Positions 35,686-45,354 of a DNA stretch of 64,000 bases are shown piece after piece. Each line of letters starts with the position of its first letter. Within the stretch, counting starts at the first letter, position 1. The notes below the pieces were generated by a model. That model was not told the origin of the DNA. It was given only the letters and a program-made list of their open reading frames with translations, and ran no database searches. This DNA is from Perognathus longimembris pacificus (taxonomy: Eukaryota > Chordata > Mammalia > Rodentia > Heteromyidae), in contig NC_063171.1 in assembly GCF_023159225.1 (NCBI RefSeq), positions 10,864,826 through 10,928,825 of the forward strand, given 5' to 3'. A program made the position numbers and the translations under genes.

Positions 35686-36930
35686 AGTGCTGGAGGAATT
35701 ACAATACAAAACTTCAAGCTGTATTATAAAGCTATAATAATAAAAACAGCTTGGTATTGCACCGGGACATGCCTGAAGACCAATGGAACAGAATTGAAGA
35801 CCCAGAAATGAACCCCCAGCACTACACCTACTTAATCTTTGATAAAGGAGCTAAAACAATAGTTTGGAAGAAAGATAGCCTCTTTAACAAATGTGCTGGC
35901 AAAAGTGGTTCAACACATGCAACAAACTAAAACTAGATCCTTATTTATCAGTCTGCACCAAAATCAATTCCAAATTTATTAAAGACCTCGATATCAAAAC
36001 AGACACCCTGAAAACACTAAAGGAAGGAGTAGGAGAAACACTTGGGCTCCTTGGCACAGGACAGAATTTCCTTAACAAAGACCCAGAAAGGCTACAAATC
36101 AAAGAAAGGTTGGACAAATGGGACTGCATCAAACTGAAGAGCTTCTGCATGGCAAAGGACATAGCTTGCAAGATAAACAGAAAACCCACAGAATGGGAGA
36201 AGATCTTTACTGGCCATTCAATGGACAAAGCCTCATATCTAAAATATATGCAGAACTAAAAAAATTACCTTCTTCCAAAACAAAACTGCAAAGAACCAAT
36301 AACACCCTCATCAAGTGGGCTAAAGACTTACAAAGAGACTTCTCTGATGAGGAAATGAGAATGGCCAAGAGACATATGAAAAAGTGCTCTACATCACTGG
36401 CCATAAAAGAAATGCAAATCAAAACAACATTGAGATTCCCTCTCACCCCTGTAAGAATGTCATATATCAAGAAAACTAACAATAACAATTGTTGGAGGGG
36501 ATGTGGCCAAAAGGGAACCCCACTTCATTGTTGGTGGGAATGTAAACTGGTTCAGCCACTCTGGCAAGCAGTATGGAGATTCCTCAGAAGGCTAAATATC
36601 GAACTCCCTTATGACCCAGCAACCCCACTTTTGGGTATTTATCCAAAAAACCACAAACAAAATCACAGTAATGCCACCAGCACAACAATGTTCATGGCAG
36701 CACAATTTGTCATAGCTACAATCTGGAAACAACCCAGATGCCCCTCAGTAGACGAATGGATCATGAAAATGTGGTACATATACACAATGAAATTTTATGC
36801 CTCTATCAGAAAGAATGACATTGCCCCATTTGTAAGGAAATGGAAGGACTTGGAAAAAATTATACTAAGTGAAGTGAGCCAGACCCAAAGAAACATGGAC
36901 TCTATGGTTTTCTTCATAGGGAATAATTAG

Positions 36931-37222
36931 CACAGGTTTAGGCAAGTCACAGCAGAGGATCACAAGGGCCCAATAGCTATACCCTTATGATCACATAAAA
37001 TGATGCTAAGTGAAATGAACTCCATGTTATGGAGACAATTGTTATATCACAGTTGTAAATACTTTCAACGTCCCATGTGTATCTGTAGCTTCTACTATTG
37101 ATGATGTTCTTGTATCACCTTCCTGTTGTTGTATCTACACTATCTCTGTAATCTTATCTGAGTATATTGGAAACATTCTATACTTGTATTAGAAATAGGA
37201 AATTGAAAGGGAATACCAAAAT
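36931..37222 (+). other. L1 3' UTR, truncated
   Basis: Collinear with 38,056-38,341 downstream of the other L1 end. It stops before the conserved 'gagagacaaaggataaaaag' part, the G-rich polypurine block and AATAAA. Confidence 0.85.
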
Positions 37223-37496
37223 TGGTCTACAGTGTGTGCTTTAGCTGCGGGTCACTGTGCCAGGTGCTGTGCTGGCGCCGGCACTGGCACAGCAGTGGGA
37301 CGCTGCCCGGAAATCAAATCTGTGTTTTCAGACAAGCAAAGTCGATCTTTCCTTCCTGGCCAGAATCCCTGTACTGTTAGAACTTACTCTGGCTGTCTTT
37401 CTAGGAGTAGAAGTTTCTATGGGGTGAGAATACTGCGATGTTGGAGGGAGCTCAGCTAGGGCTCTGTTGCTCCTCCTCCATCTTCCCAGAAGTGTG
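37223..37496 (-). mobile_element. Inverted L1 5'-UTR fragment (first ~275 bp)
   Basis: On the minus strand it begins at about 37,496 with 'acttctgggaagatggagga' and matches 29,510-29,795 of the large L1, ending at 'gcacacactgtagacc'. It directly abuts the broken 3' UTR of the large L1, so the composite has L1 5'-UTR sequence facing inward at both ends. Confidence 0.9.
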
Positions 37497-37918
37497 TAGA
37501 AAGAATGTTATTTCCTGATTCTTGAATCTGTCACATATGACTTAGGTTTTCCCTTGAAGAAGGCAATTTCTTTACTTGAGATCCATTTCTTTATTTCTGA
37601 AGCTCAGCAGTTTTTTCAGCCATGGTTCTACTAAGGGCCAGATGATTTCTTTTTGTTCAGATAGGAAATGTCAGCATTAGTGCTCTGAGTACACATGCTG
37701 TCTTGGTAACAGGCCAGTCAACAAAGAAGAGTCCAGTGGACCTGCTATTGCATCACACCAGACCTGGGCTCCGATTGTCTAACTAGAAGTGGGCTCATTG
37801 TACCTTAAATCAAGTACATTAAAAATAAGAAATGATATCTTCAATTTTTTAAAGCTAATTTAGTGGTAGCTGCCTTCTGTCACTTAAAAAAATATTGTTA
37901 GGTAGGAGTTGGGTGCTG
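37497..37918. other. Unassigned DNA
   Basis: About 420 bp without a recognised feature between two L1 pieces. Confidence 0.4.
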
Positions 37919-38573
37919 GTATTGTATGCCTCTATCAGAAAGAATGACATTACCCCATTTGTAAGGAAATGGAAGGACTTGGAAAAAATCATAGTAAGTG
38001 AAGTGAGCCAGACCAAAAGGAACATGGACTCTATAGTTTCTCTCATGGGGAATAATTAGTACATGTCTAGGATAGTCCTAGCAGAAGATCACAAGAGCTC
38101 AATAGCTAGCTATGTCTATATGAACACATAAGAATTTGCTAAGTGAAATGAACTCTTGGTTATGGAAACAAGTGGTTTAACACTGTTGTTATTTTCAACA
38201 TACCATGTGAAATTATGCCCCTTTTCTTTTGTCTTTCATTCCCATGATTTTACCCCTGATATCACTGTAACTGGTTTCGGTACCCTGGATATTGTATATA
38301 TGTATATTGGAAATATGGAAGGGAAAGAAAATACCAAAATCGAGAGACAAAGGATAAAAAGACAAACCATTGCAACCACAATAGTTACAAAATTATATGG
38401 TATAAACCAACATTACAACTAATAGTGGGGGTGAGGGAAATTGGGAGAAGGAAGGCAGGAGAAAATGAGAGAGTAGGTAACAAGTTTGATAAGAAGTGTA
38501 TGCACTGCCTTATGCATGAAACTGTAATCCCTCTGTACATCACTTTGAGAGTAAAGAAATGAAGAAGAAAACA
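37919..38573 (+). mobile_element. L1 3' end (ORF2 C-terminus and 3' UTR), 5'-truncated
   Basis: Starts within ORF2 at 'atgcctctatcagaaagaat' and continues through the ORF2 stop region ('ggggaataattag'), 3' UTR, purine-rich 'gtgggggtgagggaaattgg' block and 'ctctgtacatcactttgaga'. The terminal AATAAA has decayed to 'gtaaag'. It overlaps in L1 coordinates with the large L1, so it is a separate insertion, not its missing tail. Confidence 0.92.
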
Positions 38574-38583
38574 CTATAGCAAG

Positions 38584-38835
38584 TTGGGCACTGATAGCTC
38601 AAGCCTTTAATCCTAGCTACCTAGGAGACTGAGATCTGAGGATCTCAGTTCAAAGCCAGCCACGATAGGAAAATCTGTGAGACTCTTAATCTCCAATTAA
38701 CCACCAGAAAACTGGAAGTGGCACTTTGACTCAAATGGTAGAGCACCAACTTTGAGCTGAAAAGCTCAGGGAAAGTGCCCAGGTCCAGAGTTCAAGCCCC
38801 ATGACCATCCCCATCACCTCCATCACCACTACCAA
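38584..38835 (+). mobile_element. Composite B1-like + Geo SINE
   Basis: Full-length: head 'ttgggcactgatagctcaag', 'tagctacctaggagactgag', 'gagactcttaatctccaatt'. Right half 'ctggaagtggcactttgact' to 'gagttcaagccccatgacc'. A (ccatcac)-like tail follows in place of poly-A. Confidence 0.92.
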
Positions 38836-38892
38836 AAGAAACATGATAACATATCATCAGCTAGAATATATTTGCTCATATATGTGAAATCC

Positions 38893-39003
38893 CCTCTCTC
38901 TCTCTCCCTTCCTTCCTTTCTCCTTTCTTCCTTCCTTCCTTCCTTCCTTCCTTCCTTTTTTTCCTTCTTTCCTTCCTTCCTTCCTTTTCTTCCTTCTCTT
39001 TTT

Positions 39004-39067
<64 letters not shown>

Positions 39068-39102
39068 TTTCTTTCTTTCTCTCTCTCTTTCTCCTCCTCC
39101 TC

Positions 39103-39134
<32 letters not shown>

Positions 39135-39188
39135 TTCCTCTTCCTCCTCCTCCTCTTCCTCCTTCTCCTCTTCTTCCTTCTTATTCTT
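38893..39188. repeat. Polypyrimidine tract: (CCTT)n, (CTTT)n, (CCT)n
   Basis: Nearly 300 bp of almost pure C/T on the + strand, with three blocks of differing unit. The 113-codon ORF (Ser/Phe/Leu only) is produced by the repeat. Confidence 0.97.
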
Positions 39189-39194
39189 ATTAAT

Positions 39195-39515
39195 GTATAG
39201 TTCTATTGATTAACTTGAGGGCCTCATAGTTGCCTAGAAAACACTCTACCATGGCTCAACCATGATTCCAGCTCCTTTTTGCCTTGCTTATTTCCAAGTA
39301 GGGTCTTGTTTTATGCCTGGACTGGCTTTGGCTGTGATCTTACTTGTGCTCTCCCAAGTGGCTGGGGGTAACAGGCACATACATTGGCAGAGATGGAATC
39401 TAGAGAACTTCTTTGCCTGTGTTGGTGTCTAACCTTGACCTACTGTTGTCTGCCTCCCAAGTAGATAGAGATATAGGTGTGAACTACATCATTAGACTAT
39501 ACTCTTTATTCTTAA
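39195..39515 (-). mobile_element. Two old 7SL-like SINE fragments, antisense (probable)
   Basis: 'tagggtcttgttttatgcctgg', 'cccaagtggctgggggtaac' and later 'ctgcctcccaagtagataga' with 'ataggtgtgaactac' look like antisense B1-type remnants. Diverged. Confidence 0.45.
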
Positions 39516-41410
39516 CTTTTCTGAAGGAGATTGATACCTTTACCTCAGAATAGTTAAGAGAGCAATGGCAAGATGAATGTTAAGTTGGCGTTGATAATTG
39601 CCTGAAGTTGGGAAATGCTAAATTCACATATGAAAATGAAAGAAAGCAAGGAAACACCTGCCCAACCTGCTAATCTCTGCTTGTAGCTTTCATTGACTTA
39701 TAGTATTGCTAATTATTTTCTCCATGGTGTTGAGATTTGTATAAAGAAATCCTGATTTCCTTAAAACTCCAGCCCTTAACTAGTATTTAGCTGACTTTTC
39801 TCTGGTCATTAAGAAATGCTTGATATCAGCTTCCTCATCTGTGAAAACACACAAAGTTTCTGAGATGATTCAAGATTATGTACAGAATATAAAGCATAAT
39901 TTCCCTGTAAATGTGCCCTTTCATGTTGGAGGATTAAACTGTCTGTCCACACTGCCTACAAGATAAGTGCATGCTCCCTGGGTTGGTAAAATTCTTGAGC
40001 TTAGAATGGAGATACTCTTGGAATAGATACAAATGATATTTGCCATTTGTATCTAAGAAAGTCTAATCTTAGAAAATTTTAATCCTTTTTCATATCTGAG
40101 AAATAGATAAAGGGGCAAGCAAAATTTTTTACTATAGAACAAGAAGATGTTTCACTCGTCACTCTTTCCTTAATGCAGTGCCTGCATTGTTTGGTAATGA
40201 GTGTAGAAACAGGATTTCTTGACTATCCCTTCCATCTTAGGGTGGGTTTACCATCAAGTAAATTGAGCCCAAAGGAATGATTAATTTCACCACCAATTAG
40301 CATCATCCTAGCACCCTGTGGTTTGATTTACATATAAAAAGTAAATTGGAGAATCATTAAAATAACACTAATCAAATAATTTTTTTTGCTTAATTAAAAG
40401 AGCTGTTTTGTGCCTGTGATTAATCTAGTCTTAGAAGAGAGTGACTTCATATACCTCCCTTAATTTAATCCATTTAATTACCTTAAAAATCCTGGCCAAT
40501 CTTGAAAGAATATTAAACATTCATTAATGAATATTTGCTAGTTACACACACATACAGTCTAATATTCATGATAGGAAAGAACATTTAGCAGGGTTACAAT
40601 TAAGATTTCATGTGATGTCAAGGCAAATTATTTTGTTTCTCTACCAAAAGTGATTCTGTAATTAGATTTTCCTTAATCTTACTTTTATGAAAAAAATTTC
40701 ATTATTAGCTATCCCTTCATTGCCTTGGCAATCAGAGCAATGAATGTGCTTATTTATAGGATAAAATGCAGTCTTGTTGACTTCATTCCTCTAAAGAACA
40801 AATACAGATTAAAAACAGGAGGTTTAATTCTGCCTACCAAAATTAAGGGAGGAGATTTTTATTAAGTGATTTCCCTCTTCTTCGTTAAGCACCCATTTTA
40901 GGAAACTTCTAATTGTATTTCCTATCTTGAAGCATGTGAGTGTGTGTCAGTTCATTTAAGATATCTATTTTTTCATTATAAATCCTTCTGTATAACTACT
41001 TAAAGGTAACATAGATAAGTAAATATATGTGACTTGGAAATGTCCTTTATAATGACCTGGTAGCCATCTTGTAGGAGAAAACAAAAAAAACAATAAAAGA
41101 TAAACAACAAAGAAGCTAGTAGTCTCACCTCCTAATGTCTGAATTTAGGAGCCTAGCTTCAGTGAGCTTTTTGATCTGGTACAAACCACCCCTATTGTCC
41201 CTTTGGGTAGAGCCAGTGAGCTAATCCAGATGATCACACAATCTCCAGTGAAGTTAGCATAAATTCTATGTGACAGAGATGTCCAGTTGTTCTACTTTAG
41301 GACTAGTTACTGTTTGTGTAAAACATGTCTGCATGAATTATATCTGCTTGTATATGTGTGTATATACATATATTTGTGTGTATGTATATACATAAATATG
41401 ACAATACAAT
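39516..41410. other. Unassigned AT-rich DNA with possible conserved core
   Basis: No repeats recognised except a MIR-like piece. 40,240-40,900 is rich in homeodomain-like TAATTA/TTAATTAA motifs (see findings). Confidence 0.4.
39822..39900 (+). mobile_element. MIR fragment, sense (probable)
   Basis: 'cagcttcctcatctgtgaaaa' and 'gagatgattcaagattatgta' follow the MIR core order. Confidence 0.55.
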
Positions 41411-41486
41411 TCCCTCCCTCCTCCCTCCCTCCCTCCCTTCCTCCCTCCCTCCCTCCCTCCCTCCCTTCTTTCTTTCCTTCCCTCTT
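41411..41486. repeat. (CCCT)n microsatellite
   Basis: ccct units with a few cctt interruptions; preceded by a TATG/TATA-rich run at 41,350-41,400. Confidence 0.95.
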
Positions 41487-41662
41487 TTCTGGCAGAATTG
41501 GAATTTAGACTCTAGGCCTCATGCTTGCTAGGCTGATACTCTACCATTTGAACCATATGTCTGTCCTATTTTTCGCTGGTTATTTTTTGCAATAGGGCCT
41601 TTGGAAATTTCTGTCAAGTTTGTCTGCAAACCACCATTTTTCCAGCTCAGCCTCCTGAAGAG
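41487..41662 (-). mobile_element. Composite tRNA-like + B1-like SINE, antisense, old
   Basis: 'ggaatttagactctaggcct', 'actctaccatttgaaccata' and 'ccagctcagcctcctgaaga' are in the order of the complement of the composite SINE. The CCCT repeat lies at its tail side. Confidence 0.65.
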
Positions 41663-42580
41663 CTATTTTTCTCTTTTTGTGAATTGTGGATCTCTTAATG
41701 GATTAATGGCAATGAACATCACATTCTGGTTTAACATTATTTAATAATGAATGTAGGCTCTTTTGCTACTACTTTTATAAAGAGGATTTTTGGTTTCAGT
41801 GAAGTTTTTTTCTGTTTCTATTTTTATAACAAAGAAATTTTTCTTAGATGGCTTGTATTACTGTGTACTCTTTCAGACATAGAGAAAAACTGATCTGTAA
41901 CTAACATAAACAAAATCATTGTTATTATGAAATTTATCTAGTGATAGCATCTCTAAAATTCAGCCATCTTTATTACATAATACTATTCTATAATGACTAT
42001 ATTGGGAGAAGTGAACTTGATATCTTTATTATATAATGCTATTCTCTAATACACGTGGAGAAGTGAATTTTCTGTAAGCATTCATTATGTAAAATATCCA
42101 CATCTTCTGTGTTTTCTCATGCTTTTGTTATGTGGCAAATATTATCAGGACAACTTCCCTGACACAGTGTTCATCTAGATAAACCTAGCCATTTTGTGTG
42201 TGGATTAGAATAATTAGAATATTAGAATGATTAGAATAACTGGGATTATATATATAATATAACCTTTCATATGTCATATATATAATATGACATTTCAGAT
42301 GACCTGAAATGATATAAATCAACTAGTTCATAATTTCAGTACAGTACTCCATAGTTTCCACAACTTCAAACTTATTTTTTCTCCTTTTCCAAGTTTTTGT
42401 AGGTCTCATAAATTGAATTCTAGGTATTCCAAACATGCCCCCCAAAATAACAGCAATTAATACCAAAATTTAATAAAATTTGAGTTAAATTAGGATCATG
42501 TATAGGATCAGTGGTAAAGAACAACATAGTTCATGCTAAATGTAACCATATATATCAGATTTTAATAAACTTCAGAAAAG
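41663..42580. other. Unassigned AT-rich DNA
   Basis: Contains an imperfect local duplication (41,966-42,068) and AT-rich palindromes near 42,240-42,290. Confidence 0.45.
41966..42068. repeat. Imperfect tandem duplication, unit ~55 bp
   Basis: 'atctttattacataatact..gagaagtgaac' recurs as 'atctttattatataatgct..gagaagtgaat'. Confidence 0.75.
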
Positions 42581-42798
42581 GGTTGCTGCTAGTGTAATTC
42601 TAACTACTCAAGAGACTGAGATTTGAGGACTGCAATTTAATGCCAGCCTGGGCAGTGAATCCCATGATACTCTTATCTCTAATTAATTACCAAAAGCCAC
42701 AAGTAGAGCTGTGGCTCAAGTGACAAGTACTAGTATTGAGCAAAATAATTCAAGGACAGTACCCAGGCCCTGGATTGCAGCCCCAGGACCAGCACACT
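42581..42798 (+). mobile_element. Composite B1-like + Geo SINE
   Basis: 'taactactcaagagactgag', 'gatactcttatctctaatta', 'gagctgtggctcaagtgaca' and 'ccctggattgcagccccagg'. A pure C run and a CA-rich tail follow. Confidence 0.85.
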
Positions 42799-42870
42799 CC
42801 CCCCCCCCCCCCCAAACAGGCATACACACACACACACAAACACACGCATGCACACTCATACAAATAAATA
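42799..42870. repeat. Poly-C run, (CA)n and (AAAT)n
   Basis: About 16 C, then ca units, then aaat units at the 3' end of the preceding SINE. Confidence 0.9.
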
Positions 42871-43109
42871 AATAAAATGCATCTGTACTTTGGGCCTCAT
42901 GCCTTCTCAGCTGGTACTATACTAAACTACACCACCACCTGATCTGATTATTTTGGGGTACATTTACGTACACTTTTTTTGGCTCAGTCAGAAAAGAGTT
43001 TCTTAAAGGGAGAGCAAAGTGCAGCCTGCATAAGATGGAGGTGCGGGAAGAGACAAAGTTTCAGGAAGGAGAGAAAAAGAGAAAGAGAAAGGAGAGTAAG
43101 AGAGAAAAA

Positions 43110-43330
43110 GAGAAAGGGAATACCAAAATCGAGAGACACAGGATAAAAAGACAAACGACTTCAAAAGCAATACTTGCAAAACTGTTTGGTGTAAATCAAC
43201 TGAACAACTAGTGGGGGAAAGGGGGAATGAGGGAGGAGGAAACAAACAGTACAAGAAATGTATCCAATGCCTAATGTATGAAACTGTAACCTCTCTGTAC
43301 ATCAGTTTGACAATAAATTTTTTTTAAAAG
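43110..43330 (+). mobile_element. L1 3'-UTR end, 5'-truncated
   Basis: 'gggaataccaaaatcgagag', 'caaaactgtttggtgtaaat', G-rich 'gtgggggaaagggggaatga', 'ctctgtacatcagtttgaca' and AATAAA at the end. This best-preserved 3' terminus in the window serves as the reference for other copies. The purine-rich GAAA/GAGA stretch upstream (43,070-43,110) may be unrelated. Confidence 0.92.
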
Positions 43331-43466
43331 CACTATGAATATTATGCTTAAAGAAAAAAAAAGAAAGGGAGAGAGCATTTATGTATACTTCTATGACAGT
43401 AAATATTCATTGCAGCATCAATAATCAGAGATAAATTGGAAATTACACATATGTCTATACTATTAA
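43331..43466. other. Short unassigned stretch
   Basis: No feature recognised. Confidence 0.4.
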
Positions 43467-43474
43467 GAACTGCT

Positions 43475-43703
43475 GGGGCTGCGAATGTGGCCTAGTGGCA
43501 AGAGTGCTTGCTTTGTATACATGAAGCTCTGGGTTTGATTCCCCAGAACCATGTATATACAAAATGGCCAGAAGTGGTGCTGTGGCTCAAGTGGCAGAAT
43601 CCTAGCCTTGAGCAAAAGAAGCCACAGATAGTGAGTGCTCAAGGCCCAGGACTGGCAAAAAAAAAAAAAAACACAACAAAAACAAAACAACAAAAAAAAA
43701 AAC
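43475..43703 (+). mobile_element. IDL-Geo SINE, slightly diverged
   Basis: 'ggggctgcgaatgtggccta', B-box-like 'ggtttgattcc', Geo half with a small deletion ('gccacagatagtgagtgctc'), and an A/C-rich tail. GAACTGCT flanks it (43,467-43,474 and 43,704-43,711). Confidence 0.9.
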
Positions 43704-43893
43704 GAACTGCTCAACATATTTCAATCATCTATACTATCAGGAAATATATGGGCTTTGAAGAGAAGAAAATTATAATATGAAATTAGGAAAAGAAGGAGGG
43801 AAGTAGAGGAAAGAAGCCAGAAATCAACTTCAAACTTCAGGTATGTGAAGAAGTAAAAAAAAAAATAAAGGCCAGATAAAGAGACTAGAGTGG

Positions 43894-44103
43894 GGGGGCT
43901 GGGGGTATGGCCTAGTGGCAAGAGTGCTTGTCTCATATACATGAGGCCCTGGGTTCAATTCCCCAGCACCACATATACAGAAAATGGCCAGAAGTGGCGC
44001 AGTGGCCCAAGTGGCAGAATGCTAGCCTTGAGCTAAAGAAGCCAGGGACAGTGCTCAGCCCCTGAGTCCAAGCCCCAAGACTGCCCCCCCCCCCCAAAAA
44101 AAA
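43894..44103 (+). mobile_element. IDL-Geo SINE with 16-bp target duplication
   Basis: 'gggctgggggtatggcctag', B-box 'ggttcaattcc', and a Geo half ending 'ccaagactgc' in a C run then an A tail. AAAGAGACTAGAGTGG is duplicated at 43,878-43,893 and 44,104-44,119. Confidence 0.95.
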
Positions 44104-44465
44104 AAAGAGACTAGAGTGGTCAGGAAGAAGATTAACCAAACGTTTTGTCTTTGCTAAAGAAAGCAAAATCACAGCTTAGAGTGTCTGTAGGCTCCTGGTT
44201 ATTTATTAGAAATTCACCCATTCATCAGTTCTTCTTCCTGCCCTTGCTTTTATCTGATTTTTTCCCTTTTTTTTTGTTACAGTATACCCATCTCGGGACT
44301 GTTTGACTTTATTGTAGATTTCAGTTTATGAAGGACTTGGATTTGGGTTTCATGAGACTTTAAAAAATGTGCTGTTATTCAATGTTTCACATAGCTTCTC
44401 TACTGACTTTTATAAATTATCTTTTAAAAATTAGAGTGTTCCTACATATATCCCTCTAAGTTACT
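44104..44465. other. Unassigned spacer between opposed SINEs
   Basis: About 350 bp without recognised features. It would form the loop if the flanking opposite-strand SINEs pair in RNA. Confidence 0.4.
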
Positions 44466-44480
44466 TTGATGGCCTTTTTT

Positions 44481-44693
44481 TTTCTTTTTTTTTCTTTTTT
44501 TGCCAGTCCTGGGCCTTGGACTCAGGGCCTGAGCACTGTCCCTGGCTTCTTTTTGCTCAAGGCTAGCACTCTGCCACTTGAGCCACAAGGCCACGTCTGG
44601 CCATTTTCTATATATGTGGTGCTGGGGAATCGAACCCAGGGCTTCATGTATACAAGGCAAGCACTCTTGCCACTAGGCCATATTCCCAGCCCC
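44481..44693 (-). mobile_element. IDL-Geo SINE, antisense, 15-bp target duplication
   Basis: T-rich start (antisense tail), then 'gccagtcctgggccttggac', 'ttgctcaaggctagcactct', 'gaatcgaacccagggcttca' (B-box complement) and 'ccactaggccatattcccag'. TTGATGGCCTTTTTT flanks it at 44,466-44,480 and 44,694-44,708. Confidence 0.95.
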
Positions 44694-44708
44694 TTGATGG
44701 CCTTTTTT

Positions 44709-45255
44709 GATGTTCAGAAGCACATTGTAAATATAATGATCTATTCTTTATGAGTCATGTGATTCTCCTTCAGAAATTGTGTCCATGGAAGGGAAACTAA
44801 TTCTCCTGAAAACTTTTGATGTGTTCTTCCAACATCCAAACATATATCTGATCACCTGTGCTAAAGGCTCACAACCCATTGTACAGTGAACTACAGGAAT
44901 ATTTTTCCTAATGTATATTTTCGTATTTCCAAATGATTAATATTTTGATGAAAAGGAATGAGAATACAGCAGAGTAAACATTTTTTAGCATTTCCTATAA
45001 ACTAAAAGATGAATTACTTTTAGGATATATTTTTATGGAACACATTAATCAATTGATTTGAATGAATCTAATGCTGTGGTACCTTAGATTTTTGTCAGTT
45101 TTTATGTTAGTTTCTCAATCATTTGTCCTTTTTCTGGGTTTGGCTGAATTGCATGATCCCTTTGCCGTATCTATTCTCCTTTTATATCTTCACTCCAATG
45201 ATCTTGGTCTTTGTCCATTCCTCATTTTAATACATAAAACTAAACGCATTCTAAC
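44709..45255. other. Unassigned DNA
   Basis: No feature recognised. Confidence 0.4.
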
Positions 45256-45325
45256 ATAATAGCTACTGTGTGCCAGTCAGGCACTGTTGTAGGTGCAATC
45301 TAAAAATCTAATAATTTCTCCCTAA
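45256..45325 (-). mobile_element. MIR fragment, antisense (probable)
   Basis: 'tactgtgtgccagtcaggca' and 'actgttgtaggtgcaatct' resemble the typical antisense MIR 'ctatgtgccaggcactg..' block. Confidence 0.5.
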
Positions 45326-45354
45326 GAATAAGCATTCTTTTGTTTGTTTGTTTT

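Larger units (their letters stand above)
32636..36930 (+). pseudogene. L1 ORF2 (endonuclease/reverse transcriptase), disrupted
   Basis: Without its two SINE insertions it is about 1,277 codons, the normal ORF2 length. The endonuclease domain comes first: 'DINGFNSP', 'CLQEKHL' (Glu kept), 'VGDINTP', 'KIDHIL' and 'LSDHNGIKLEL', so catalytic-type residues are still visible. Reverse transcriptase follows: '[10 protein letters not shown]', '[17 protein letters not shown]', '[19 protein letters not shown]'. The active-site strand reads FTDDM at 34,955-34,969, where FADD is usual. The C-terminal Cys motif CWRGC..LHCWWEC is intact near 36,490-36,545. Breaks: TGA at 32,705, an IDL-Geo at 32,917, frame changes near 33,830-34,130, near 34,550-34,620, near 34,640 and near 34,800-34,830, and an IDL-Geo at 35,461. 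The last part, up to TAG 36,928, is open. Confidence 0.95.
29510..37222 (+). mobile_element. Near-full-length L1 retrotransposon, inactive
   Basis: Runs from a complete-looking 5' end (GACTTCCGGGAAG) through a 2-kb 5' UTR, ORF1, a ~50-bp inter-ORF gap, ORF2 and the first ~290 bp of the 3' UTR. It stops at 'aataccaaaattg'. Comparison with 38,340-38,573 and 43,110-43,325 shows that the last ~200 bp of 3' UTR, the AATAAA and the A tail are missing. Two IDL-Geo SINEs interrupt ORF2. ORF1 and ORF2 both carry stops and frameshifts, so the element cannot move itself. I found no target duplication. The 3' break abuts an inverted L1 5'-UTR piece. Confidence 0.95.

Noticed and set aside
36118..36930. 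270-codon ORF as a possible host gene
   Set aside because: It is the C-terminal part of L1 ORF2, shown by the CWRGC..HCWWEC motif and continuity with the upstream reverse transcriptase.
37223..37496. Twin-priming 5' inversion as the origin of the inverted L1 piece
   Set aside because: Twin priming leaves the inverted part upstream of the sense 3' part. Here it lies after the 3' UTR of a full-length sense L1, so the simple model does not fit.
37919..38573. The L1 end at 37.9 kb as the missing 3' end of the large L1
   Set aside because: It repeats ORF2 and 3'-UTR sequence already present at 36,795-37,222, so it is another copy.
38872..39213. 113-codon Ser/Phe/Leu-rich ORF
   Set aside because: Produced by the polypyrimidine tract; repeat artefact.
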